Origin: Lepeophtheirus salmonis
Taxonomy: Eukaryota > Arthropoda > Copepoda > Siphonostomatoida > Caligidae
Length of the DNA: 64,000 nt
Reading direction: 5' to 3'
Assembly (NCBI RefSeq): GCF_016086655.4
Contig: NC_052133.2
Span: 10,934,301-10,998,300 of the forward strand
In this document: in pieces, positions 12,526 to 24,692 of the stretch
How the letters are laid out: each line of letters starts with the position of its first letter
Numbering within the stretch: position 1 is the stretch's first letter
The notes under the pieces: generated by a model
Seen by the model: only the letters and a program-made list of their open reading frames with translations
Database searches by the model: none
Told to the model about the DNA's origin: nothing
Translations under genes and position numbers: made by a program

Positions 12526-12529
12526 CTTT

Positions 12530-15500
12530 AAATTAAACAATCACAAAACTATGCAAGGTAATTTTTGTAGTATAATATCTTATTTTTCTAACTCAATCTA
12601 GCAAAAACCGATAACACCTATACAATGTGTCGTAAATAGTGGATTTATCTTTACTATAACTAAATATTTGAACTGCATATGCCAAATCAGGATATAATAC
12701 TTCTTTACATAATTCAGTCTGGAATACATTTGTTCTCTCTGAAAATAATACATAGTTATCGACAAATTAAAATAATTAATTCCTTGGAAGTCCCTCAAAT
12801 TGCGAAAAAGTATGAATAGATTAGCTGCAGAAATTACAAACTTATTTTGAAGAGGACATATTGGAACCAAATTAGCTCTCATAAATCAAGTGAAGATTTG
12901 AAAATCTTGTTAGAATTTTTAAAATATCTCAACTCTTCCTATAAATTTACATAATAAATCTATAATGAACCGAAATATGTCTATGAACTATTTAGTTGTT
13001 TTAACATTTATATAATTTAAAAAAATAAACGGACATCTTTCATTTGCGTTATTTTTTTCAATTTTTTTTTTTTGTTAATTCACAATATATGTACTTCTTT
13101 CAAAAATTAACATTTATTGAACTCTGACATTAAAACTAAGTATGCATAAAATACTCAAAAATATTGACCTGCCATTATTCTATTTTGTAACATATCTACA
13201 TTTAATTGTTGTTATTAAATTTTTTTTTTTTACAAAAACAAATTAAATAACTTTTTTTCAAAGAATATCTAAAACATTAATTTTTTTTATAGAGCCTATA
13301 ATCATCAAGCCAATGATATGTTATGGTATACTGCATGACATTTTCCAGATCATATAATTAATATTTTTTTTCAATGTTGAAGGGAGTAAACCAGTTTTTT
13401 TTTTTTTTTTTTTGTGGTATTCAAAAATATACAAATAAACTAAAAAAATACTGATTTCATAGTAGATTCAGCTATCTATAGGCAATTAAAACAATCCCTT
13501 CTGAAATTTATCATTTACTTATCGTCCTTTTCTGCATTAAATTTGGGCCATAGATGTGGGTATTTTACATAATAACCTTTGGGTTTTTTTTTACAAATAA
13601 AAAGGTTAAAATTAGCAAAATTTTCCTCTATTTTTTAGTAAAATTAGAATTAATTGCTTAAATATGAATTTTAAATAATTTGATTACTCAAATTTATAAT
13701 TTGCCAAAGCAACATTTTGATATGACGTCATCATTTCAAAAGTCAGACATTTTAAAGTTTATTATGAAGGAAACTCGTAATGCCATTTTTGATTTTGTAA
13801 AATTGTAAAAAAATTATCATCATTTTTTTTTTTTTTTTTCTATATCTATCATCTTAGAGTAGGAACTGTTAAATTGTTTACTTGTCTGCACCAGCTGAGA
13901 AAATATATTAAGATATCCAAATAATGCCATTATTTTAAATTTGATAATTGTTGACAGAAAGTTATTTAAAATAAGGTATGAATGACCTTTTTTCAATAAA
14001 ACTAAATAAATACCAATATTTATAATTTTATAAAAAATATTTTCACTTCACGACCTTCCAGAGAATACAGACCCCTCAAAACAATAAAATTAATTGGGTA
14101 AACTGCATTTAAAATTATTGAAATAATGCTGTTTTCTTTGGCATCAAGTCGTTCAAGTCAAAAACAGCCTAGTTTTTGTTGCTTTTTATTCTACAGCAAA
14201 TGAAATTTATTTATACTTTTTTGGTCAATTGCTTTATTTTGCTTAATAATTATATATAAATAATAAAATATTTGTTAAAATGACGCTTTTCGCCTCTGAA
14301 AACCAATTATTTTTATGATTTTTTATACAATACGTGACGTCAGTGATAACGCTGAATAAGTAATTAGTTTAATACAAAGAGAAAATACTCATGGATGTTA
14401 TGCTTGACACTTTTCCACTGTCAAAAACAATTCGTTTATAGGCTTAAGAAATTACTTATCCTTCTTATTTCGACTGTAAATTCGATTGAGCTCATTAACA
14501 AAATGCCCTTCAAAAAAATACGAATTAATTTGTGGAGTTATATAACAGTTCAGAGAGCTTACTTGTACGTCTTCCATAATCTTTATTGTAAGTCAAATTT
14601 TAGAAAATCCAATCAAAATCTGACATGCGACCCTAGTAATAAATACTGAGGGAGATGGATAAGTGACTCTGTCAGGAAGAGATTGAGTGTTCTAAAAAAA
14701 GTTTTTTCTATCTTCATAGGAGAAACAGCTAAAATATAGAGTACTTTCCGGTGTCTGGAAGTAAAGGAGACATTTTTTTTACGGAGAGAAACGCAGATGT
14801 GGTTTATGTCGTACCAATGACGATATATTTTATCTTTGAATGCGAGACGCTCTATCAAATATATTACAGTATTGATTAACTTTTAAAGATTATTTTTTTG
14901 ATAAGTTGAAAAAATATGATTTCCATCCTTTCATTTTGGCAAAAAAGGAGAACATTATAAACACAAATATTTGAAAGGCTTATCATATTTTGTTGTGTGA
15001 ACCGTCCTTAGACTCTCATATATCTGGGGGTTTTTCTGTAATGATACTTTTACGTACATGTTTTTAAAACGGATTGTTCTTTTAGAAACACACTCTACCG
15101 ATGAGTATTTCTGAAAAGTTTTCATTTTATTTTTGCGTGATACATATATTTTTGTTATTCTATTCCTTTGATAATATTTTAACCCCTTTTTATTTTAGTG
15201 AACGTATGTATATTCAGGCATTTGCAAAAATTCAAATACATCCTGGACATTTTTTTATATTTAGGAGTAAATGAATGTATTTCCAAAATTAAACAATATT
15301 TGACCGATTGAGTCAAACGACGTGAAATATAGATGACACATTTTCTTTGCACTCTTTAGGAATCGTATGAGACTGAATTTATTTGCAGGAACTAAATGGA
15401 GATCTTGAAACAGTCAACTTATCATAGCGTCATCTCTCGTGCACGTTTTCCTTGGGTGCCCTGTTCTCTATTTGTCCCTATTAATCCCATATTTCAAAAA

Positions 15501-17040
15501 ATTACTAATGGCAGTGTGAACAGCTGTCTTGCTATAGCACATCTTTACATTTATTTCACCCTCAGAATAACCTTCTCGTGTGAAGTCACTATTTTAGTTC
15601 TTTGAACATCAGAAAAACTAGCTTACTTGCTCATTTTTGAAAAATATTAATAATAAATAATATTTGAGCACAATCATACAAGCCTAATTAGGCAAAAGAT
15701 TAATAAACACACTTGCTAGACCCAGTAGAACATGACATGTATCATACTTGTATAATATGCATTCATACACGTCAAGAAAATGATTGTTATTGAATTAGGC
15801 GAAATATCAGAGGTGGTTTTAAACTATCGCAAATGACTGTAAATATGTGTACTGATTCCAACAATTCATTCCTTAATATTAAATTTAAATAAAAAAAAAA
15901 ACCTTGTTGCCCAGGAAATAAAAAAAACTAATCGTTTTGATAAGGGGTTTAAGTCAACTATCCGACTAAAACCACTTTTCCGGGGTTATATTTTATATCG
16001 CTAATGTAATATAATATATTGTGTAATTCAAGTGATATTCATTTTGTAATCTTGACTAATTGAATAACATATCTTCTACAGTTACAACTCAAAACATGGA
16101 GTAACCTTTTTCACCTTATAAACATGCAAATAACCTAATATTAATTACAATATTTAATCCTTTTTTTTTATTTGCTCAAAGATGAGGTCAACTCAGTTTT
16201 GGCTCAGAGCTGACCATAAATATTTAATATATGTAATGATACCTATAGGACTATCTCTAATGATCTCTTCCGTACATAGGTACATCTATGTATCTGCTTG
16301 AAAAAAGGGTACCATGGCATGATATGAATGTACGTAGATAAAATCTTTTTATTCTTATTGCATGTGTTATTCATGTAACTATGTATTAAAAAGATGGATG
16401 GACAAAGTTGAACCATGAAAACAATTGTCTCATCTTCATTTATATACATATACCATATTATAAATGGATAATGGATAAGACGAGATGGGGATGGAACGTT
16501 TTGAAACGAACATCTTCTTATTTTCATTCTTCATAAAGGTACACATTACGTATTATACAATACATTGTTCATTTTAAATACCAAAAAATGTAAATTAGTT
16601 GGGTCATATCAAATATTTTGAGTATTTTTTCATTGTTAGGTATTGAAATGATCTTTTTATATTTGTTTGGTTCTTAAGTTCCACGTCATATGTAGATGTA
16701 CATTACTCAACTGTCAAATTTTAAGGTTGATCTCATATTTATTTTACTCGTAAAGAATTTTCTGGTATTTGTTGATGAAATACACATTTATGCAAAGTTA
16801 TAGCCGTTAAAATACTTTTTTAGAATCCTTAAGCCCTTTCAAGTGTTAGAAATAACTTTTTCAGTCAAAATTGGATATACCCCTAGGGTTTGAGAGGCTG
16901 ATTTTGGAAGATATAAGACTTTATTTTGACTTATTAGGATCTTATCTTTCAATATTGTTTTTGGTGCAATCTAGGAATTAACAATCTTTTCCATTCAAAT
17001 GAAATACGTATACTTCTGAGATACTTATAAGTAGATACAT
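12530..17040. other. AT-rich non-coding; poly-T runs, two TGACGTCA sites
   Basis: A 19-base T run lies at 13395-13413 and another near 13825-13839. The octamer tgacgtca occurs at 13723-13730 and 14335-14342. Less AT-rich islands around 14640-14860 (81-codon ORF on -) and 15396-15605 (69-codon ORF on +) have no identifiable domain, splice context or repeat partner. No gene is supported. Confidence 0.5.
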
Positions 17041-17043
17041 ATA

Positions 17044-17285
17044 ACGGGTGCAACGTTGAAATCTGAACAATCATACTTTTAACTTTAACAGACACTTCAC
17101 ATCTACAAACAATATTTTACCAGCTGTACCGTGATATTTTCATGAGATAAATGTTATATTTATCCCACTTTGGCGCTTACAATGGCATCAATACGCATCC
17201 TGAAGGTTTAACATGTTGTTTATAGGTATTCTTTGGACATATGGGCCCAGTCTTTGTTTACATTGGCCTCCATATCCATGTCTAA
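17044..17285 (-). pseudogene. mariner-like transposase, extreme C-terminus plus 3' end
   Basis: Read on the minus strand from 17285, the sequence gives MEANVNKDWAHMSKEYL, a stop, TTC, another stop, then TFRMRIDAIVSAKVG. This matches the standard mariner ending (NKEWxxMSxEYLxxxCxxFRxRIxAVIxAKGG). About 120 bp of 3' sequence follows, with a candidate end acgggtgcaacgttgaaat starting near 17044 after a TA. Two in-frame stops lie within 40 codons. Only the last domain segment survives. The end resembles but does not equal the cagagtgcaacaa end seen at 5736 and 44080, so it is probably a separate lineage. Confidence 0.65.
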
Positions 17286-20272
17286 AATGAGAAACAATAG
17301 TATATAATATTTTCTTTTTTTTCTTACCGATTATGAAAATTCAAAAAAAAATAAAACCTTTTATGCAAACTGGATTACACAAAGAATTTGGTGAAACTAC
17401 TAAATAAATAGATATATGACTAAACGCTCAACGTTCAGTCATGTATTTTTCCTTAAAGTGTATTGTTGTCGCATGGGAGATGAAGCTTCTTCATTTCAAA
17501 TTTATATAAGTTTTGCTGCATAACTTTAATTGAATAACCATCTATTATTATTAACAAAGCTACGGTTCTTTGTCTGAGTGTACCCAATTCTGAGCCGAGA
17601 CAAATTTTTTGAATTCACGTACCCAGTGTAATTTTTTAATGTCAGTTTATTTTCTTCAGAAACTCAACTTTAAGTTTCAATCTTTCAATTCTTCACATTT
17701 TATAAAAATATCATAATTTGGGATTAATGTAAGAGTAAAATAAAGTTAATCCGTTGTGTAATTTAAAAATATTAATTTGTGAAGTCAAACTGTGGGTAAA
17801 GTTGACTCACGCTAGTTAGAGCAACAAATACAAATTTTTTAAAGAAGTATTAAAAATTCCTGTAATTTTAAATACCAAATTATATAAATTGGCTAAAAAT
17901 ATAGTCATTATTGATATTGATATTACAGCCATAGTTCTTTAGTTATATTATGAAATTAGTGCCAAAATTACTTTGAACTTTGCAAAAATAATTAGAAATA
18001 TCGTAATATTACTTCTACTTGTTGAATTATATACTAAAAAGTAACTAGTACCAGTCTTCCCTTCTTACTTTTTAACAGTTGATTCAATAAAATTGCTTTG
18101 AAACACAAATGATTAAATTGCTAAATGAAAAATATCAACGAATTATTGACCTTAAAGTCATGAAGGTAATATATTAAAAAAATTATGTATAACTTAATAC
18201 GTGTTTCCACTTCAAGTAAATGTAATTTTGTCATTAAATGATTTATTAATATCAGACAATAATTTTGATTCGTGGCTAATAACTTAACATTTTCTCTTTT
18301 CCAAATCAGAGTAATGTGTAAATAAATAATTCAATCTTAATTATTATGCTCAAATAAGTTACAGTATAATTATTTTTCTGTAAATTGTCCTAAAATTGTT
18401 CTAACAAAAATAACGATTATATTCATCAAAAAAATAATTTAAAAAAATACTTAAACATTTATTGGTTAGATGATCTATAGAGTTGTAAATTATAAGCATT
18501 TTCTAGCTTGGTATATTTTTTGTTGTTTGCAATCTGTGAAGTGTTTTATTTATTTTCTAAAACTGTAATCATTATTACTAAATTATTGATAATATGAAAT
18601 CCAAATATAAAATGTTCTCTCTTAAAAGACGTATAGTTAGACTAATGATTGGTTCGGGAGTTATTAGACCTAGTTATACGCAAAACATATTTAAGGATAG
18701 AATAGGTAGTAGTTCTTACCTATGTTCTTGTTAGGTACAGGGTAGGGTTGGTGTTCATTTTCTTGTTTGCATAGCTGCTTGTGTCTAATCTAATAAAACG
18801 TCATGACATCTATGTTGCTCTACCCAAAAACATCCTTGAAATAGTCAAGTTTACCATGTCATTTTCAATTATAAAAAAACCCAGAGAGTCCAAAAATATA
18901 AAAATCTAGCAATCTGTTTCCATGGAAGAAATGTGTAAGGCCCATGAGTGAGCATATTTTTCAGTAACCCCTATACGTCTATACCTATAATTTTTTATTT
19001 TGATGCAATAGTAAAATATAATTAATTGATCATTAAATATAAAAAATGCGAATTTTGAGGTTTTATCTTAAAGGTTTGCAAACATTTTTTTTTTTTTAAA
19101 GATTGCTAAAACCCCATGTTACTAAAAATTGGAAATACAATTTTTGAAAAGTTCCATGGAGAAAATAAATCATTTTTATAAAAATTACCAGGAAGAGTCA
19201 GTCAGATATTTTGTATAAAAAAAACCTTTTTCAATGAAAATTAACAAAAATCTTGTTCGAAAAAACAAAAACAAAAAAACAACTCAAAACTTTTCAATTT
19301 AACTGATTTTTAAACAGAAAAAAAAACAATTATATTTCTAGAATTAAACAAGAATTGTTATTACCAAAAGTAATAACAGGATGAACACACATTAATTTAG
19401 TGAGCGTCATAAGGGTAAATCAATTGTAGACGGTTAGTTATTTGGATACGTTTTCCGTTATTGTTAATAGCTAGTAAGAGCATATTAAAATGCTGACCAT
19501 TCGTCAATATCATCAAAGTAAAATGATTTTCTTTCTAAATATGTAGATAATTCGGCACATACTTCTTTTTATCTATAGTATGATCCATTAACTCCCAAAA
19601 CACAATAATAATACTATACTTTATCAATGAATTCCATAGATAGATCATAAATGACAACTGTCAATCCATTTTCTTTTTAGAAATAAGAGAATAAGTAGTT
19701 ATGTACGTGAGTAGATGTTAAATGACTGTTTTTGCATTGTCTCTATGTGTTTTATTTTTTTGCCATTTACGTGATATACGAAATGATTTTTTTAAACAGT
19801 TGATAATATTCAATCTTTTATATTCATTATACATAGTTATGTATGTCAATAAATGTAGGAAGTCAATATTATTCAACTAATCTTTGACTCATGCACTTTT
19901 TAGGCGATTTATAAGATCCGTTTGGTTTTAATCAATCTTATAGCAAAGTTGAATATGAATTAATAGAGTACAGTAATACATTGAACTACGAGATTTGAGC
20001 ATCTATTTTCCGTTTGTAATCTGAGTTATATTTTGAATTAGTAGCAAGCTTCTTTGCTACCAGGACTGGAGTCATAGCAGTAGCAAGTGAGTACCTTCAG
20101 ATGTAGCATCTTGATTTTAATTGATATATAAATTTTTGGAAAAAATGGTAATTTATCAACTTCCATCCTCTTTCCTTATTTATTCCCCCCTTAGTTATAG
20201 ACTGTGGGTGACAGCTTTGAGGCCAACTCAATTGAGACACAGAAACAGATGCTAAAAACCATTTAAATCATG
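17286..20272. other. AT-rich non-coding apart from one R1 fragment
   Basis: No gene or RNA is seen. Many A/T homopolymers occur, mainly at 18180-19400. The repeat fragment at 18745-18846 is listed separately. Confidence 0.6.
18745..18846 (+). repeat. Dispersed repeat family R1, copy 2 (3' part only)
   Basis: The core tctaatctaataaaacgtca followed by tgacatctatgttgctct matches the 3' part of the R1 copy at 46715-46960 (aatgatctaatataacgtca then tgacaggtaaactgttctcc). It ends with a block like the Rccttgaaatagtc end region. The 5' half, with the taagtcc motif, is not recognisable. Confidence 0.45.
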
Positions 20273-20292
20273 CGTCATATTTAAGTTTACAC
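20273..20292 (+). repeat. Left terminal inverted repeat
   Basis: Twenty bases, cgtcatatttaagtttacac, inverted without mismatch at 21092-21111. A weaker relative (cgtcatattaattttac) stands alone at 29346-29362. Confidence 0.75.
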
Positions 20293-20374
20293 TGAAGATT
20301 ATTTTCCAAACTTTTTAAAAACTAGTTTGTTAAAACAGCAAGGACAAAATTTAAGTAATTTCTTTATGGCTTAC

Positions 20375-20975
20375 CTCAGTTTCAATGACGACTTTCACCC
20401 TTTTTCGGAAGCGTGCAAAAACTTTACAAATATGGTCTTCTAACAAGTCAGTCCATACGGCTTTGATGGTGGTCTCCAAAGATCTCACGTAAGCTTTACG
20501 CTAGTTTAAAACAGGTTTTTGACTTTTTTCTAGAAAGGAATAATCCAAAGGATTAAGATCGGGAGAGGTAACATGTACTTGGACTCATTCAGCTTGGCTC
20601 TAAACAACTTCTTCTCCTTTGTGATCGTCGTAATGAGATATATACTCCTCCTTGATTTTGTTATCAAGTCTTCTATATTAATTTTTCGGAACATAACTTT
20701 GCTCACAATCATCTTATTTACCGTACTGCGAATCGCCCTCACTAGATTTTCAGCAAGGTGATTTTTGACATGCATAATTATAGCCTTTGCTCTTAATGTT
20801 CGTTTCCTAACATTGGCTTGACTTTCTGGTAGGTGTACTTAGGGGTCTGAATCGTTTTTAATGCCATACCCGGCCGTCCATACTATTATGAGGTAATTCA
20901 CAATCTCGGTTGCGGTCTTCTGGCCTTCGATCATTTCCAGCACAAGAATGATTTCGCTTTTAATTTTGTTATTTA
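20375..20975 (-). pseudogene. Transposase remnant: HTH region joined to C-terminus, no DDE core
   Basis: On the minus strand from about 20975: LEMIEGQKTATEIVNYL (first HTH), frameshifts and stops, then VRKRTLRAK and HLAENLVRAIRSTVNKMIVS (second HTH, as in mariner proteins 'xxNPxRSIRKLAKxMNVS'), then a linker to KKLFRAKLNE near 20580. The next recognisable block is SPDLNPLDYSF near 20550, the third catalytic Asp region, then SLETTIKAVWTDLLEDHICK and FARFRKRVKVVIETE to the end. The first and second catalytic Asp and about 120-150 residues between are missing. Several stops and frameshifts are present, so no product is expected. The domain calls rest on recalled mariner/Tc1 consensus. Confidence 0.7.
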
Positions 20976-21091
20976 TGAATATACGAGTAATATTTATTAA
21001 TAAAAACAATTGCTAATGATTATTAGAATATAATAAAAGCTTATTTTTGTAAAAATGATAACCAAAACTTGAACTGTAAACTTTTCTTTTG

Positions 21092-21111
21092 GTGTAAACT
21101 TAAATATGACG
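21092..21111 (-). repeat. Right terminal inverted repeat
   Basis: Exact inverted partner of 20273-20292. It lies on the transposase N-terminal (5') side of the element. Confidence 0.75.
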
Positions 21112-22105
21112 GAAGAATACCTTTCTTCCATCTTCATAAGAGATCATTAAGTTCATAAGAAGTAAACACTTTTTATTTAAACTAGATGCAAGTTCACTTC
21201 TCTGACTAGTCTATTGCTTGTAATTTACTGTATTACTGTTTTTAACTGTGAGTTTTTTTTTATTTTATATTGAAGCAAAATTAACATATAAAGGTATAAC
21301 TTATGTACAGTAATACCCATATAAAGAGACAATTAGTCGATTAGTAGGAACGAAAAACAGTCGTAATTGAGATATAGTATGAAAGTTGATCTTATTCAAT
21401 ACTCATTTCCCGTGGGCCGATTGACACTGACTCCTCCTAATCCTAAAGCTCATAATCTACACAAGATAATTGAATCTTAATCAACATTTCAATATACTTT
21501 CACAATCTCTTCAAAGGCTAATTATTCCAAAAACCTCGAAAAAGTCAAGATTGTACTCCTACTCCAAGGCAGGATATCATTTTCTTGTATGATGACGACC
21601 TGTTTAACTTCACTCTATAAAACATATACGCTATTCACAATAAAAGATACACTTAGAGGTATGAACGAGATGTTCAGTGTCTTGGACACCAAGTATAGGA
21701 TAATATTGTCAATTTTTATGAATTACGAGTATAATGAAGTAATATCCAAGATTGCTCTTAATCTTTACAATTTGGAAACCGATGTTGGTCTTGCCAGATA
21801 GGCAGAAAGTTTATTAATATTAATCACTTATTCAGAAAGACCCACGGCAATCTATTCTTGGATTATGACACGGATTATGGAATAGTCAAGTGGGTTTTGA
21901 TATATTGATGAAATGAGTGGCATATTCATTTTCAAGAAGAAATTCATAGTCAAAAGTAGCTTTAAAAATACTTATCCTACCAATACATTACTTATAATCA
22001 AGTGGGTTACTTTAGAACATATAAAAACCCAAATATATGATGTATTCGTATATTTTCATTCTTCTTCAAGAAACGTATATTGTAACTCATATACTCTAGT
22101 CTCTC
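21112..22105. other. Non-coding, nothing recognised
   Basis: ORFs at 21589-21801 (70 codons) and 21913-22146 (77 codons), both +, have no recognisable domain or neighbour. Their composition is ordinary for AT-rich random frames, so I do not call genes. Confidence 0.5.
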
Positions 22106-22682
22106 CTAAAGCATTAAACCAAGTAGCGAAATGGAGACCCACGTGATCAACAGCTAAAAAAAGTCTTGGTGCACAGAAACTTATTTTGTCCACTAGAGGC
22201 ACTCTTTAGTTATTATTTCGAGTTATAATTAGGAGTTACAAAGTTATCTGTTTGCTTAATTAGGATTTATTGTTATATAATATATTTTAATTTTTAGAAG
22301 ATGCTCATTAGAGGACCGGAAGACGGACTGACCTTAGCTAGAGAAGATCTTGATAATATGGAGTTTTGTTAACCCACCATTAATTATAAAAACAAGTAAC
22401 AAATCATAAAAGTGTTAAAACTCCTGTTCTTTTTGGTAGGATATTAAAATATGGAAAAATATAGGAATAAATAATTTCTTCTTTCCCCTAAGCAATTTTA
22501 GAGTGTGAGGCGTGCGCGCTTCATCAATCATCCTTCTTTATTAATATATGGCACGTCAGTAATGAAAATATCAAAGTAACGTCATATGAAAAGCGACATC
22601 TTGGGAGAAAATGTTAAAACGCTGCATCATTGTATCTCCTCAGGCTAACAGTTGCGTTTCATTACTTGGTTTAAAGCTTTAG
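22106..22682. mobile_element. Unclassified element with inverted ends (about 577 bp)
   Basis: The left end ctaaagcattaaaccaagta (22106-22125), continuing gcgaaa, matches the reverse complement of the right end, ctaaagctttaaaccaagta then atgaaa (22657-22682), with about 23 of 26 positions identical. A gagac/gtctc flank is also shared. The right half is less AT-rich (gcgtgcgcgc near 22512) and contains cacgtcagta and acgtcatatg. It has no transposase ORF. A MITE of an unknown superfamily is the simplest reading. A chance inverted repeat of this length is unlikely, but no target duplication is evident. Confidence 0.45.
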
Positions 22683-24043
22683 TCTCAATTATGACAAAAT
22701 ATCCCTTTGATCTCTTATCAAAAAAAAATTTATATTGTGTAAAAATATCTCCCTCCTCCCTATTTTTTAAAATATTTTTTTGAGAGTCTATCCCTTTTTG
22801 GCCCCTGCCTATTTGCATCTAAGGCGAAAGGAGAAATAAATTCCTTTATTAGCAAATATTTTTATATAGGTAATATGGAAGAGTCGTGTGGATATCCACC
22901 CCTTGGATTGAAACAAGGCTAAAACCATTAATTTTTATACCTAAAATATTTGAAATTATTTTTCCTTTTTTAAGCTACGCATTTAGAAAAAAGAATGTGT
23001 GTGTGTGTTTCTAAGGAGAAAAGTATTTAATTGAAATGTTTTTTATTAATAACCTTTTCAATATAAAGTTCTTATAAGGACTTTTATATATTTCTTATCC
23101 GTCTATACGTGCTATATGTTAACAACTATTGACCATTTGTCCAACATATATGTCTCCATCATCAATACATATTTGGTCGACCAGCAGTTAACATATTTTT
23201 ATTTATAAAAAATAGTCACATGTACATTACATATAGCTTAAGAATGTAAAAACCTCAGAATCTAATCTAAAGTTTTTAGAATATCAATGTTCTTGAACCC
23301 TTTTTCGGTACGAAAATGTTTAGGTATTTCGGTTTATCTCGATACTTTTCGACTAAAAATATTAATTAACCATGTAGGTAGTCGGTAGAGCTCCAAACTT
23401 CCGCTTAAATTCAAATTGAGTTATGTTTTTCAATTTGTTGCAAAGTTTTTGTCGATTATGTATTTTTTATATTGTGTTTTAACTTGACATCTTAAAATTT
23501 AATTACTTCTTAATGTGACGATTCAATGTTTGATCAAAATTGAACAAATAATTAAACAAAACTTCGTTGAGGTGGTAAAATGGCGTTCAAGAAAATTAGT
23601 ACGCACTTATAAAAGTGTCTCTAGTATGTTTGTCTTGAATAGGTGTTAGTTCAAAAATGAAATAATATTTTTATTTTGGCTTTTTTTAAAGGGACAATAC
23701 CCTTTTTTGTGTCTTGCAACCTTTTGTTTGAAAAGAAACACGAGAACAGGTCCAAAATCAGTTTGTAGTAATTAGCCAATTCTTTTCCACCATAGAATAA
23801 TTATTTACTACTAACAAATTACAACTGTTCAAAGGTTGAAAAGTGTTTATTCCAAATAAACCAATCACCATACAGAATATTTATTAAGGGAATAGAAGCA
23901 GAAAGATCAACAGCTGACAACAAAATACATTAATTTTTTTGTATTGGTAATATAACAACGTGATTAGGTATTTGAAGGGTTTAGTCATGGGTGGGCCAGT
24001 TTTTATGATGCAGTTGAATTACAATAACCTTTTCTAATTTATG
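22683..24043. other. AT-rich non-coding with short GT microsatellite
   Basis: There is a (GT)n tract at 22996-23008. At 23288-23310 the sequence caatgttcttgaacccttt resembles a hAT left end, but I found no partner. No gene is supported. Confidence 0.5.
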
Positions 24044-24334
24044 CAGGACTCGATATGAACGCTAGCCCATGGCTAATAAAAAAACCCAGCTGGGTTGTTA
24101 AGAACTGGTCTGTATCCAACATGTTTGATTACGTAATGCAGTACCTAAAATAGGGTATATAACAAACAATTTTGGTTCAAATCATGTATATAACCTTGAG
24201 TTAACATCTCATACGTCGCATAGACATTGAAAACAAATATGAGGGGTGGTTTGGTAGTAAAATATATTCTTAAAAGATAAATCTTGTAATTATTCACTTC
24301 CTATTTAGTTCCATCCAAATTAAGGAATTTTTGT

Positions 24335-24447
24335 TTTTCGCTAAAAAATTTAATATTTGAATTTGTTCTCTAAAAAAATTAATATTTGAATTTGTTCTCT
24401 AAAAAAATTAATATTAATTTGTTCTCTAAAAAAATTAATATTTTAAA
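24335..24447 (+). repeat. Tandem repeat, ~29-bp unit, about 3-4 copies
   Basis: The unit gaatttgttctctaaaaaaa followed by ttaatattt occurs at 24359-24387, 24388-24415 and 24416-24443. The second is one base short and the third starts imperfectly. A worn unit (tttttcgctaaaaaatttaatatt) precedes them. The near identity of the units suggests recent slippage or unequal exchange. Confidence 0.8.
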
Positions 24448-24669
24448 TTAAATTTTTTTTTTTGTAAATAGCTATGGATTTTTAAATTTTGAATTTCGAT
24501 TTTTTTTCTAAAAAGCTCAAATTTTGGATTTATTTAAAAAAAAATCCAAAACAATGCCCCCTCCTCCAAAATATAATCCTATGGACGCTCTTGTCATTAG
24601 CTAAACATGCTTTGTGCTATTAAGGGGGTACTGTAGTTAAATAAATATTTTACATGTGGTACATCATTA

Positions 24670-24692
24670 AAAAAAAAGATTGAGAATCCCTG
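24670..24692. repeat. hAT-type right end inside the 24044-24862 element
   Basis: An A run followed by gattgagaatccctg resembles the common hAT right end (AAAGATTGAGAACCACTG). It has no matching left end close by. Confidence 0.3.

Larger units (their letters stand above)
20273..21111 (-). mobile_element. Core-deleted mariner/Tc1-like element with perfect 20-bp ends
   Basis: The left end cgtcatatttaagtttacac (20273-20292) and the reverse complement of the right end (21092-21111) are identical over 20 bases. The 839-bp body reads on the minus strand as a transposase remnant (see separate entry) whose catalytic core is absent, against about 1.3 kb for a full element. A relative sharing the 3' end lies at 3706-3925. 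No clear TA duplication is visible directly outside the ends. It is non-autonomous, and movement would need a transposase supplied by another copy. Confidence 0.75.

Noticed and set aside
14613..14858. 81-codon minus-strand ORF in a GC-richer island
   Set aside because: Coherent as an open frame, but it has no recognisable domain, repeat partner or gene signals.
22189..22202. tccactagaggcac, close to a CTCF core motif
   Set aside because: It lacks one G of the core, is a single occurrence, and the CTCF consensus for this lineage is uncertain.
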